Below, piece after piece: positions 6,753 through 14,175 of a stretch of 17,838 bases of DNA. Each line of letters starts with the position of its first letter. Position 1 is the first letter of the stretch. A program made the position numbers and the translations under genes. The notes below the pieces were generated by a model. That model was not told the DNA's origin, made no database searches, and saw only the letters and a program-made list of their open reading frames with translations. The DNA is from an uncultured Roseburia sp. Lineage in GTDB: Bacteria > Bacillota > Clostridia > Lachnospirales > Lachnospiraceae. The DNA is taken from contig CAKRCJ010000010.1 of NCBI GenBank assembly GCA_934307185.1, positions 1 through 17,838 on the forward strand. The letters run 5' to 3'.

Positions 6753-8313
6753 GCAATTCAATAAAATAAAATTACATAGCCTCGTATTATGCGGGAAGGC
6801 AGAAAGCCAGATTACATTAGATGATGACTACAATGTACCGGATTACCGCCCGGATATTGTAAAAGTTTTAAAAGAAAAAGGTGAACTTCATTTTGATGAA
6901 GTAAAGGCGGCAGCCGGGGCGGCATGGCTGAAGGGAAGACTGGTTTTTAAAATTTTATACAGAAGCGACCAGGAAAACGGGAAAATCAGTTGCCTGCGCG
7001 GGGAGATACCTTTTCAGGAAAAGATTAATATGGACGGTTTGCAGGAATTTGACCCGGTTACGGCAGCCGGGGAGATAGAGGACCTTACGATAGGCGTCAT
7101 TCATTCCAGAAAAATCAGCGTGCGTGCTGTGATTTTACTTCAGGTAGAAGAACAGAAAGAAAAAGAGGAAGAACTCTGTGCCGGAGTGGAAGATTTGAAT
7201 GAGTGCGAGCAGAAATACCGCATGACAAAGGTTACACAGTTAGTTGGAATGAAGCACGATATCTGCCGCCAAAAAAGTGAAATCGCGCTTCCGTCAAGTA
7301 AACCAAACGTGCAGGAAATTTTATGGAAAAGCTTAGAACTCCGTAACTTAAATACGCGGCTGGATACGGAAGGAGTAAAGCTTGGCGGTGAAGTTTTAAT
7401 TTGTGTACTCTACCGGGAGGAAGAAGAAAATGACCGCTTGCAGTGGTATGAGACAATGCTGCCGCTTGACTGCGGCGTGGATAGTGATATTTTGCAGGGC
7501 GAAAATATTATTTATAAGATAAAAGCAAAGCCCATGTCAATGGAGCTTGAGGTAAAGCCGGATTATGACGGGGAAGAGCGTGTTCTTGTCGTGGAACTGG
7601 CAATAAATGTGGATATTCGTGCGTGGCGTGAAGAAGAAGTACAGATTTTAGAAGATACCTATTCTTTACAGAAGGATATCATACCGGTAAGAACCCCGGC
7701 AAAGATAGAACGGATTGCAGTAAAAAATGACAGTCAGTGCCGTCTGTCAGAACGGATGGAAATACCGCAAAGCCAGGAAAAAATATTACAAATTTGTTCC
7801 TGTGAGGGAACAGTCCATTTAGAAAAGAAAGAAATGACAGCAAAAGGAGTTAAGGCAGAAGGAATTCTTGTGGCGGAATTGTTATATATAACGACGGATG
7901 ACAAAATGCCGGTTGCAGCTGTCCGGGAAATTTATCCGTTTGAACAGCTTATTGAAATACCAAATGTGCCGGAAAATTTGAATATGGAATTAGAGAGCAG
8001 GCTTTCACAGATGTCGGCAGTGATGTTAGACCAGGATCATGTGGAGATAAAAGCAGTCATCGATTTGGATTTGCTGGCATTTGGAGAGGAAACCATTCAA
8101 AATATCACAGAATTAAAAGAAGAGCCGTTAGATATGGAATGGCTGCAAAGCAGACCGGGATTGATTGGTTATGTTGTGAAAGCAGGGGACTCCCTGTGGA
8201 CAATTGCAAGAGAAAATCATACGACTGTGGATGAAATAAAGAAAAATAACAATCTTTCTTCCGATACAATAAACAGGGGACAAAAACTGCTTATTGTAAA
8301 AAAAGTAAGTTAG
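6751..8313 (+). CDS. sipL: SipL-like spore morphogenesis protein (DUF3794 + LysM)
   Basis: Probable mother-cell protein that links SpoIVA to the coat and cortex-side layers around the forespore. The 520-residue length, DUF3794-type domains over most of the protein and a single C-terminal LysM domain (about residues 473-516, GYVVKAGDSLWTIARENHTT onward) match Clostridioides difficile SipL. The N-terminal LDDDYNVPDYRPDIVKVL is the hallmark DUF3794 opening. No signal peptide is present, as expected for a mother-cell protein. The start is TTG 6751, since no ATG lies nearby in frame and GGGGG is placed correctly. The start region is fused to the veg terminator. DUF3794-LysM proteins of other function exist, so the exact symbol is an inference. 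Confidence 0.85.
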   Translation: MQFNKIKLHSLVLCGKAESQITLDDDYNVPDYRPDIVKVLKEKGELHFDEVKAAAGAAWLKGRLVFKILYRSDQENGKISCLRGEIPFQEKINMDGLQEFDPVTAAGEIEDLTIGVIHSRKISVRAVILLQVEEQKEKEEELCAGVEDLNECEQKYRMTKVTQLVGMKHDICRQKSEIALPSSKPNVQEILWKSLELRNLNTRLDTEGVKLGGEVLICVLYREEEENDRLQWYETMLPLDCGVDSDILQGENIIYKIKAKPMSMELEVKPDYDGEERVLVVELAINVDIRAWREEEVQILEDTYSLQKDIIPVRTPAKIERIAVKNDSQCRLSERMEIPQSQEKILQICSCEGTVHLEKKEMTAKGVKAEGILVAELLYITTDDKMPVAAVREIYPFEQLIEIPNVPENLNMELESRLSQMSAVMLDQDHVEIKAVIDLDLLAFGEETIQNITELKEEPLDMEWLQSRPGLIGYVVKAGDSLWTIARENHTTVDEIKKNNNLSSDTINRGQKLLIVKKVS

Positions 8314-8359
8314 CTTTAAAGTAAAATTATGGAAACAGTAACAAATATGCAAAAAGATA

Positions 8360-8368
8360 TGTTAAAAT
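8360..8368 (+). promoter_or_regulatory. Extended -10 promoter of the NlpC/P60 gene inside the sipL terminator
   Basis: TGT followed by TAAAAT (8363-8368) is an extended -10 and no good -35 is visible. The -10 overlaps the 5' arm of the hairpin at 8364-8397, so the start site near 8375 falls at the inner end of that arm and the transcript keeps little of the stem. Confidence 0.5.
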
Positions 8369-8400
8369 AGATGTGACTCTACGGTTACATCTATTTTTTT
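8364..8400 (+). terminator. Rho-independent terminator of sipL
   Basis: A stem of about 15 bp (8364-8378 with 8383-8397, including two G-U pairs) closes a 4-base loop and runs into a T-tract ending at 8400. AGGAGA, the ribosome site of the next gene, follows at once. Confidence 0.85.
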
Positions 8401-8416
8401 AGGAGAATGACGCTTA

Positions 8417-9715
8417 ATGAAATTATTACAGGCGATGAAAAATATGAAAGAAAGAAACAAAATAACAGCAATGATTTTAGCATCTGTGATGGCTCTTTCC
8501 GGCATACATACCGTATCAGCCTCTGTGATTAATGATGCGCAGAATAAAAAGAATGAAGCGCAGCAGGAGTTAGATGAAATTAATGGACAGATTGATGAGA
8601 TTAAGGCTGCCCAGAGTGATTTGCAGGAGGAGATGGAGGCTTATGATGAGCAGCTTATGTCCCTGCTCACGGATATGGACCTTTTAGAGTCAGATATAGA
8701 TGCAAAGCAGGTGGAAATTGACCAGGCAAATGCTGATTTGGAAGCTGCAGAGGAAAAGGAGCAGCAGCAGTATGAAGCAATGAAGGTACGAATTCAGTAT
8801 ATGTATGAGAATGGAGATGATAATTACTGGGAAGCAATGATGGGAGCGGAAAGTATTCCGGATTTGTTAAACCGTGTGGAATATGTTTCCGATGTATATG
8901 ATTATGACAGGGCACAGCTTACTGCTTACCAGGAGACGGTGCAGCAGGTGGCTGATTTAAAGGACCAGTTAAATTCCGAGCTTGCAGAGATGGAGGAGTT
9001 AGAAATCAGTTATAAAGACCAGGCAAGCTCCTTACAGTCTCTTATTTCAGAAAAAAGTGCGATGATGGATAATTTTGACGCCCAGCTTGCAAGTGCAAAA
9101 AGTCTTGCAAGTGAATATGCATCCACAATTAAAAAACAGAACCAGATTATTGCAGCTGAAAAAGCAAAGCAGGAGGAAGAGGCAAGAAAAGCTGCCGCCG
9201 CAGCCGCTGCGGCAGCGGCAGCCGCAAGACAAAATGCAGCAAATCAGTCAAATTCAGATAATACGGCTTCATCCGATACATCGGGCACAGGAAATACGGC
9301 TTCAGAAAATACGTCATCAAGTTCAGGAACAGGTTTAACCGATTCAGGTTTAAATCCTTCCTACACAACAGGAGTCAGTGGAAGTGATGTCGTTGCATAT
9401 GCCAGCCAGTTCGTAGGCAACCCATATGTTTATGGAGGAACAAGCTTGACAGAGGGGGCAGACTGCTCATACTTTGTAATGGCATGCTTCGGTCAGTTTG
9501 GCATCTCACTTCCGAGAAATTCCTACTCCATGCAAAGCTGCGGACAGGCAGTAAGCTATGACTGCGCACAGCCGGGAGATATTATCTGTTATTCGGGACA
9601 TGTTGCTATTTATATGGGAAATGGAAGAATTGTTCATGCTTCCAGTCCGAAAAACGGAATTTGTTATGGAAATGCAACTTACCGTACAATAATTACAATC
9701 CGCAGGGTATTATAG
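8417..9715 (+). CDS. Secreted coiled-coil NlpC/P60 peptidoglycan hydrolase
   Basis: Extracytoplasmic cell-wall hydrolase, likely an endopeptidase used in wall growth or division (PcsB/CwlO-like build). The 432 residues comprise a signal peptide (to about 35, ending VSA), a long Glu/Gln-rich coiled coil (about 38-260), an alanine run and Ser/Thr/Asn-rich linker (about 258-320), and an NlpC/P60 domain (about 325-432). Catalytic residues fit Cys350 (in DCSYF), His395 (in GHVAIYMG) and His407. DCSYF replaces the usual DCSGF. AGGAGA at 8401-8406 is 10 bases before the ATG. Its promoter is embedded in the sipL terminator. Coiled-coil members of this group are often kept in check by FtsEX; no ftsEX is in this window. 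Confidence 0.92.
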   Translation: MKLLQAMKNMKERNKITAMILASVMALSGIHTVSASVINDAQNKKNEAQQELDEINGQIDEIKAAQSDLQEEMEAYDEQLMSLLTDMDLLESDIDAKQVEIDQANADLEAAEEKEQQQYEAMKVRIQYMYENGDDNYWEAMMGAESIPDLLNRVEYVSDVYDYDRAQLTAYQETVQQVADLKDQLNSELAEMEELEISYKDQASSLQSLISEKSAMMDNFDAQLASAKSLASEYASTIKKQNQIIAAEKAKQEEEARKAAAAAAAAAAAARQNAANQSNSDNTASSDTSGTGNTASENTSSSSGTGLTDSGLNPSYTTGVSGSDVVAYASQFVGNPYVYGGTSLTEGADCSYFVMACFGQFGISLPRNSYSMQSCGQAVSYDCAQPGDIICYSGHVAIYMGNGRIVHASSPKNGICYGNATYRTIITIRRVL

Positions 9716-9725
9716 AACAGATGAT

Positions 9726-9754
9726 TTGTATTTTTGAAAAGAAAATGTTATAAT
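9726..9754 (+). promoter_or_regulatory. Promoter of the yqeY-map unit, with leader hairpins
   Basis: TTGTAT (9726-9731), 17 bases, perfect TATAAT (9749-9754) with an extended TGT. In the leader, TGTTA/TAACA can form a small hairpin, and GTTCTGC (9787-9793) pairs perfectly with GCAGAAC (9797-9803), ending directly against AAGGAGG (9804-9810). Confidence 0.7.
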
Positions 9755-9815
9755 AGCAGACAGAGTTTGTTAAAACTAACAGAATGGTTCTGCAGAGCAG
9801 AACAAGGAGGATATT

Positions 9816-10253
9816 ATGCAGTTTGAACAGTTACAAAAAGACATGATAGCAGCAATGAAGGCAAGAGATAAAGTACGAAAGGATGCGATTTCAACATTGG
9901 TATCTGCGGCAAAGAAGGCTGCAATTGATGAGGGATGCAGGGACAACATCAGTGAAGAGATTGTTGACCGTGTTATTTTAAAAGAGATCAAATCCGTAAA
10001 AGAGCAGATAGAGTCCTGCCCGGAGTCAAGAGCAGATTTAAAAGAAGAATATCAGGCAAGATATGATATTTTTGAGGAGTATGCACCAAAAATGATGTCT
10101 GCGGAAGAAGTAGAGGCATTTATTACAGAAAAGTTTGCAGATGTAGTTGCAGGAAAGAATAAAGGAATGATTATGAAAACCGTAATGCCTGAGTTAAAGG
10201 GAAAAGCAGAGGGAAGTGTCATTAATCAGGTTGTTGCAAAGCTTTGTCAGTAA
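9816..10253 (+). CDS. yqeY: GatB/YqeY domain protein
   Basis: The 145-residue length and sequence match the YqeY family, which shares its helical fold with the tail of GatB and may help tRNA-dependent amidotransfer; the free-standing proteins have no firmly established role. Visible marks are the opening helix (FEQLQKDMIAAMKARDKVRK), a central helix (ADLKEEYQARYDIFEEYAP) and the C-terminal GKNKGMIMKTVMPELKGKAE, the most conserved part of the family. AAGGAGG is 5 bases before the ATG. It leads a three-gene unit, with the next gene 18 bases away. Confidence 0.9.
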   Translation: MQFEQLQKDMIAAMKARDKVRKDAISTLVSAAKKAAIDEGCRDNISEEIVDRVILKEIKSVKEQIESCPESRADLKEEYQARYDIFEEYAPKMMSAEEVEAFITEKFADVVAGKNKGMIMKTVMPELKGKAEGSVINQVVAKLCQ

Positions 10254-10271
10254 AGGACGGAGAGTTTCAGA

Positions 10272-10928
10272 ATGGAAAAAAGAATACGTTTTACAGTAAT
10301 TCTTGTACTTATTTTGATTGTACTGTTTGCGTTTTCAATACAGTCTGCGAAGAAGAAAGAGAACCTTATTTTTAACCAGTCACTTGATAAAGAGGCAGTA
10401 AGTGTGGATGATAAAGTCCTAAGTCTTTCTGATCTTGCATTTTATGTGGCATATGAAGAAAAGACAATCCAGGAGCAGGCAATTGTTTATAATCCGGATC
10501 ATCCGAATCAATATTGGAATTTGCATACTGACGGACAGTTTATCAAAGTGTCTGCAAAACAGGCGGTCATAGACATGGCAGTCCACGATGAAATTTTCTA
10601 TGAAATTGCAGCCGAAGAAGGAATAACGTTAGATGCGGATGAGACAGAGTATCTTTCCAATGACGAGATGGATTTTTGGGCGGATTTATCAGACTGGCAG
10701 AGAGAGCAGCTTGGAATTACAGAAGAGCAGCTTGATGAACAGATGGAAAAGATTGCGTTAGCGAACAAGTATCAGAGTATTTATGCACAAATGAACGGGA
10801 AAGAATATGAGGCATATAATTTTGGTGGAGAGGAATATGCAAAAATTCTTTCAGAACATAAGTATGAGATTAACGAAGAAGTATGGGACAGGGTTGATTT
10901 TGGAAATATCACGCTGGACAATTATTAA
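10272..10928 (+). CDS. Membrane-anchored PrsA/SurA-N-like protein without a PPIase domain
   Basis: A 218-residue protein with an N-terminal transmembrane anchor (about residues 6-25, hydrophobic and without a lipobox), then an acidic extracytoplasmic part. The region VDDKVLSLSDLAFYVAYEEK and the helix SAKQAVIDMAVHDEIFYEIA, followed by AAEEGITLDADE, resemble the N-terminal chaperone part of PrsA/SurA foldases. The protein ends before any parvulin domain would begin, so isomerase activity is unlikely and a chaperone or holdase role is an inference. It starts 18 bases after yqeY, with ACGGAGAG as ribosome site, and map follows after 23 bases. The family assignment is by pattern only. Confidence 0.6.
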   Translation: MEKRIRFTVILVLILIVLFAFSIQSAKKKENLIFNQSLDKEAVSVDDKVLSLSDLAFYVAYEEKTIQEQAIVYNPDHPNQYWNLHTDGQFIKVSAKQAVIDMAVHDEIFYEIAAEEGITLDADETEYLSNDEMDFWADLSDWQREQLGITEEQLDEQMEKIALANKYQSIYAQMNGKEYEAYNFGGEEYAKILSEHKYEINEEVWDRVDFGNITLDNY

Positions 10929-10951
10929 TTTATATAGAAAAGAGAAGAGTT

Positions 10952-11827
10952 ATGGCATTGAAAATAGGTAGAAATGAGCCTTGCTGGTGTGGCAGTGGAA
11001 GAAAGTATAAAGCCTGCCATGAAGCATTTGATGAGAAGGTTGCAAGAATAGCATCTGCAGGACATATTGTGCCACCACATAATATTATTAAAAATGCAGA
11101 ACAGATTGCAGGAATAAAAGAAAGCTGCAAGATTAATATTGCAGTTTTGGATTATATTGAAAAAAATATTCATGAAGGAATGAATACCGCAGAGATTGAT
11201 AAGATTGTGTACGATATGACAACCGATATGGGAGGAATACCGGCACCTCTTAATTATGAAGGATATCCATTTTCCGTTTGTACCTCTGTAAATGACCAGG
11301 TGTGTCATGGATTTCCGTCAAAGGATGTCATCTTGAAATCCGGCGATATTATTAATGTGGACTGCTCTACGATTTTAAACGGATATTTTTCCGATTCTTC
11401 GAGAATGTTTTGCATCGGCGATGTAAGCCCGGAGAAGAAAAAACTCGTTCAGGTGACAAAAGAGTGCGTGGAGCTTGGTTTAAAAGAAGTAAAACCATGG
11501 GGCTTTTTAGGAGACATGGGGCAGGCAGTACATGACCATGCTTTTGCGAACGGTTACACGATTGTACGTGAAATCGGTGGACATGGAGTTGGTCTGGAAT
11601 TCCACGAGGAGCCATGGGTTGGTTATAACTCCAGACGTGGACAGGAGATGCTTTTGGTTCCTGGCATGATATTTACAATAGAGCCTATGGTAAATATGGG
11701 AAAACCGGATATTTATGTTGACTCCGAGAATGACTGGGAAGTTTATACCGATGACGGTCTTCCATCTGCACAGTGGGAGATTATGGTGCTTGTGACAGAA
11801 GACGGCAATGAGGTGTTGTGCTGGTAA
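10952..11827 (+). CDS. map: Type I methionine aminopeptidase with N-terminal SEC-C zinc motif
   Basis: Removes the initiator Met from nascent proteins. The 291 residues begin with a SEC-C zinc motif (Cys11, Cys13, Cys22, His23 in CWCGSGRKYKACH), a module that probably helps it bind near the ribosome, then the pita-bread catalytic domain. The five metal ligands are visible: Asp137 (NVDCST), Asp148 (SDSSRMF), His211 (GGHGVGLEFHE), Glu244 (TIEPM) and Glu276 (QWEIMV); His119 and His218 fit the catalytic histidines. It is third in the yqeY unit and converges on plsY, with a hairpin at the shared end. Many Clostridia have a second, SEC-C-less map in the ribosomal protein cluster, so this may be a paralogue. 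Confidence 0.95.
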   Translation: MALKIGRNEPCWCGSGRKYKACHEAFDEKVARIASAGHIVPPHNIIKNAEQIAGIKESCKINIAVLDYIEKNIHEGMNTAEIDKIVYDMTTDMGGIPAPLNYEGYPFSVCTSVNDQVCHGFPSKDVILKSGDIINVDCSTILNGYFSDSSRMFCIGDVSPEKKKLVQVTKECVELGLKEVKPWGFLGDMGQAVHDHAFANGYTIVREIGGHGVGLEFHEEPWVGYNSRRGQEMLLVPGMIFTIEPMVNMGKPDIYVDSENDWEVYTDDGLPSAQWEIMVLVTEDGNEVLCW

Positions 11828-11863
11828 GCACACAAAGCAGGAAAGACTAAGCAGTGTGCTTTA
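11826..11863. terminator. Hairpin at the convergent end of map and plsY
   Basis: AAGCACAC (11826-11833) pairs perfectly with GTGTGCTT (11854-11861) around a 20-base loop. It overlaps the last codons of both genes. Neither strand has a good T-tract after the stem, so termination efficiency is uncertain. Confidence 0.4.
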
Positions 11864-12452
11864 AAAAGCGGATACTTAAAGGTTCTCCCTGGTATTTGAT
11901 AAAATGCCGGTAAATCACAATTCCGGAAATGATAATGCATCCAATCGTAATGGAAGGCATGTGTACCGTTAAGACAACAAGCAGTGCAAACAGGCCAAAT
12001 GTTACGACCGACCGGAAGGAATGAGGGCTTACTACTATAATTAAAGAAAAGAAAATGTAAAAAAAGGCGAGGAAAACAGCCGGACGCATTTCGGGGAAAA
12101 GACCAAGCAGTACACCAAAGGATACTGTGATGGCTTTTCCTCCTTTTTGTTTCTGGAAAAAAGGAAATGCATGTCCGAGTACCGGAGCAACAAGCACCGG
12201 GATAAACAGCAGGGAAGTAATATCTAAAAATTGCTGTCCGAGATAAACCGGAAGAAAACCCTTTAGTAGATCAAAAAATAAAGCGAGACAGCCGGCCGCA
12301 GCCCCGCCGTATATAAAGGCATTGGCAACGCCCGGATTGTGGTCTGCCGGAACTTTGCGGATATCAATGTGTTTTAAATGTTTTGGTATTTCGTAGGCAA
12401 ACAAAATGCTGCCAAAAATGTATCCAATTATGGAAAATAAAAAATACAACAT
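11847..12452 (-). CDS. PlsY-like glycerol-3-phosphate acyltransferase, divergent
   Basis: Polytopic membrane enzyme family that acylates glycerol-3-phosphate from acyl-phosphate. I start it at ATG 12452 (201 residues, MLYFLFSIIGYIFGSILFAY), because AAAGGA is 9-10 bases upstream and PlsY proteins begin this way; the longer form from 12506 has no ribosome site. Motif 1 is GSILFAY (the usual Pro after GSI is Leu), motif 3 GHAFPFFQKQKGGK (93-106) is intact, but the glycine-rich motif 2, normally SGNIGATN, reads ADHNPGVAN (36-44). It may be a paralogue with another acyl acceptor. It follows the glycosyltransferase by 120 bases on the same strand. Confidence 0.8.
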   Translation of the reverse strand: MLYFLFSIIGYIFGSILFAYEIPKHLKHIDIRKVPADHNPGVANAFIYGGAAAGCLALFFDLLKGFLPVYLGQQFLDITSLLFIPVLVAPVLGHAFPFFQKQKGGKAITVSFGVLLGLFPEMRPAVFLAFFYIFFSLIIVVSPHSFRSVVTFGLFALLVVLTVHMPSITIGCIIISGIVIYRHFIKYQGEPLSIRFLKHTA

Positions 12453-12527
12453 AAATAAAAATCCTTTTCTGTTCGGGAACTGGTGCAGAAAATACAAGTC
12501 ATGCAATATGTAGATATGAAATTTGTG

Positions 12528-12583
12528 ATTTACACTTATATATTGTATGAATTATGTTTTGGGCAACAGCGCTTATTTTTGTG
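12528..12583. repeat. Dispersed short repeat, copy B
   Basis: Contains ATATTGTATGAA (12540-12551) exactly as in copy A, and aligns with it on through ACAGC and TTATT to about 12578, where it runs into the last codons of the glycosyltransferase. It therefore contributes the stop codon region of that gene and the start of the 120-base spacer before plsY. Confidence 0.55.
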
Positions 12584-13691
12584 TAGTCAGGCGTTCTAAT
12601 AACTCAATTATCTGCATGGCAGCCTCCGTTTTTCCCTCTTCTTTCTGGGCGAGTGACATTTGTCCGCGTAAGGCTTCGTTTGTAATTAATGACCTTCCAA
12701 GCTGCACTTGTTTATTAAGATGTTTAGACGATACGGAAAGATGTCTTTTTACAAAAAAGTTCCGGTTGGCTGTTTCACAGCCTGGGATTGGAGCAGTATG
12801 CACGATTGGAATATTTTTTACCAGAGCTTCTGTCGAGGTCAGTCCGCCCGGCTTTGTATAAATGACATCGCAGGCATCCATAAACAGGGATACATGGTTG
12901 GTGTAACCGATAACATGCACACGTTTGTTAAAATGAAACTCTTTTTGAAGCACGCGTTTTATCTTTTCATTGCTGCCGCAGATGATGACAATGTGTTCGC
13001 CCTTGGTGCAGCGTAACGCAAGCTCAGCGGCAAAGACAGCAAGCTTTCCGAACCCCATGCTTCCGCTCATTACGAGAAAAATAGGCGTGTCGGAAGGAAG
13101 GTGCAGTTTCTTTCTTGCGGCTTCCTTTGAATGGTTTTTACAGAAATCCTGCCGTACCGGGATACCGTAGGGTAACAGCTTGCCTGCGGGAACGCCGCGG
13201 TGTACATATTCTTCGATTAAATCTTCATGTGGAATGACATAGTAGTCAAGGTCTGTTTCCTCCCAGAATGGAATACAGGTGTAGTCCGTTCCAATAGCAA
13301 CCGCAGGTACAGAAAGAAGCCCTTTCTTTTTCAGGTAGGTTAATGTCTCTGCCGGATATAAATGCGGAGTCACAACAATATCGAAATGGTTTTCCTCAAT
13401 ATAAGCAGCAAGCTTCTTCCCAAGAAGTGCATTCACAAAATAAACCGGAGATTTGCGTCTGGAACTGGATAAAAGCATACCTATTTTATAAATCAGCCCG
13501 AAGAAGCCGGGGATATGCTTTACAATGCCGATATAAGCACCGGATACTGCATGGGAAGTGCGTTTCCCGGACAAAAGAAACATATCCATCATCGTTACGG
13601 TGTGGCCTTTTAACTCAGCGGCTTCTTTCACCGCTTTTCCGGCACTGTTGTGTCCCTCTCCTGTATCACAGGATAAAATCAAAATTTTCAT
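12573..13691 (-). CDS. MGDG synthase/UgtP-type diacylglycerol glycosyltransferase
   Basis: Membrane-associated GT28 enzyme that probably transfers glucose or galactose from a UDP-sugar to diacylglycerol, making glycolipids (and lipoteichoic acid anchors where present). From ATG 13691 the product is 372 residues. The opening MKILILSCDTGEGHNSAGKA is the MGDG synthase signature, and the C-terminal UDP-sugar site shows MSGSMGFGK (208-216) and KPGGLTSTEAL (280-290). A longer reading upstream of 13691 is rejected because the protein family starts here. The ribosome site is weak (AAAGG about 15 bases away). It is first in a minus-strand lipid unit with plsY. Confidence 0.88.
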   Translation of the reverse strand: MKILILSCDTGEGHNSAGKAVKEAAELKGHTVTMMDMFLLSGKRTSHAVSGAYIGIVKHIPGFFGLIYKIGMLLSSSRRKSPVYFVNALLGKKLAAYIEENHFDIVVTPHLYPAETLTYLKKKGLLSVPAVAIGTDYTCIPFWEETDLDYYVIPHEDLIEEYVHRGVPAGKLLPYGIPVRQDFCKNHSKEAARKKLHLPSDTPIFLVMSGSMGFGKLAVFAAELALRCTKGEHIVIICGSNEKIKRVLQKEFHFNKRVHVIGYTNHVSLFMDACDVIYTKPGGLTSTEALVKNIPIVHTAPIPGCETANRNFFVKRHLSVSSKHLNKQVQLGRSLITNEALRGQMSLAQKEEGKTEAAMQIIELLERLTTQK

Positions 13692-13721
13692 AAATCTATA
13701 GAATACCTTTCTATTTTCAGC

Positions 13722-13727
13722 TATAAT
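13722..13727 (+). promoter_or_regulatory. Possible -10 in the divergent spacer
   Basis: TATAAT at 13722-13727 in the 77-base region between the glycosyltransferase (minus) and the 125-residue ORF (plus). No convincing -35 precedes it at 16-18 bases. The same AT-rich core could also serve the minus strand, so both promoters probably overlap. Confidence 0.3.
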
Positions 13728-13768
13728 TAGTGTATCAAAAAACGTAAGAAAAAAACAGAGGCAAAGAG

Positions 13769-14146
13769 ATGAAAAAGAATTTAACAAAAAATGCAGTTCC
13801 GGGTGAATGGCTTTACATGTCAGAGAATGAATTGACCGTAAGGGATTTAATGGAGGTTTTTGTAGGGAACGATGTATATGAAATTGAAATCTGGGAAGAA
13901 GCAGGTGTTCTGGAAATTGGGATGAAGGACGGTAATTCGGTCGATATAGAAGCCGCAAAAATTCATGAAAAAGATGAGATTACAGCGGCATTTGCGGCGA
14001 AAAATCATGTGAAAACAGTATTTTTAGTCACATTTAAACCGGAAGCTTATGAGGAAGCAAAAGATGTGATGAAGAAGATAATTGCAAAGACGGGTGGCTT
14101 TTTCTGCGGTGATACAGAAGATTTTAAACCGAGATTTGAAGGATAA
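13769..14146 (+). CDS. Hypothetical protein, 125 residues
   Basis: I do not recognise the family. It is a soluble, mixed alpha/beta protein without signal peptide or membrane segment. Residues 19-60 are rich in acidic strands (NELTVRDLMEVFVGNDVYEI, then EIWEEAGVLEIGM), and the C-terminus has KVFLVTF-like strand and helix pattern (KTVFLVTFKPEAYEEAKDVM) and ends CGDTEDFKPRFEG. AGAGG at 13757-13761 is 7 bases before the ATG. It is followed after 29 bases by another unknown gene and the two are probably co-transcribed. Confidence 0.75.
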   Translation: MKKNLTKNAVPGEWLYMSENELTVRDLMEVFVGNDVYEIEIWEEAGVLEIGMKDGNSVDIEAAKIHEKDEITAAFAAKNHVKTVFLVTFKPEAYEEAKDVMKKIIAKTGGFFCGDTEDFKPRFEG

Positions 14147-14175
14147 AAAGAAGGTAACAGCTAGAGGGATATATC

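Noticed and set aside
12453..12506. Longer start for the PlsY-like gene at ATG 12506
   Set aside because: There is no ribosome site before it, and the extra 18 residues are polar and outside the family pattern.
13692..13958. N-terminal extension of the glycosyltransferase to 13958
   Set aside because: The reading frame happens to be open but the family begins at MKILIL, and the extension overlaps the start of the divergent gene.
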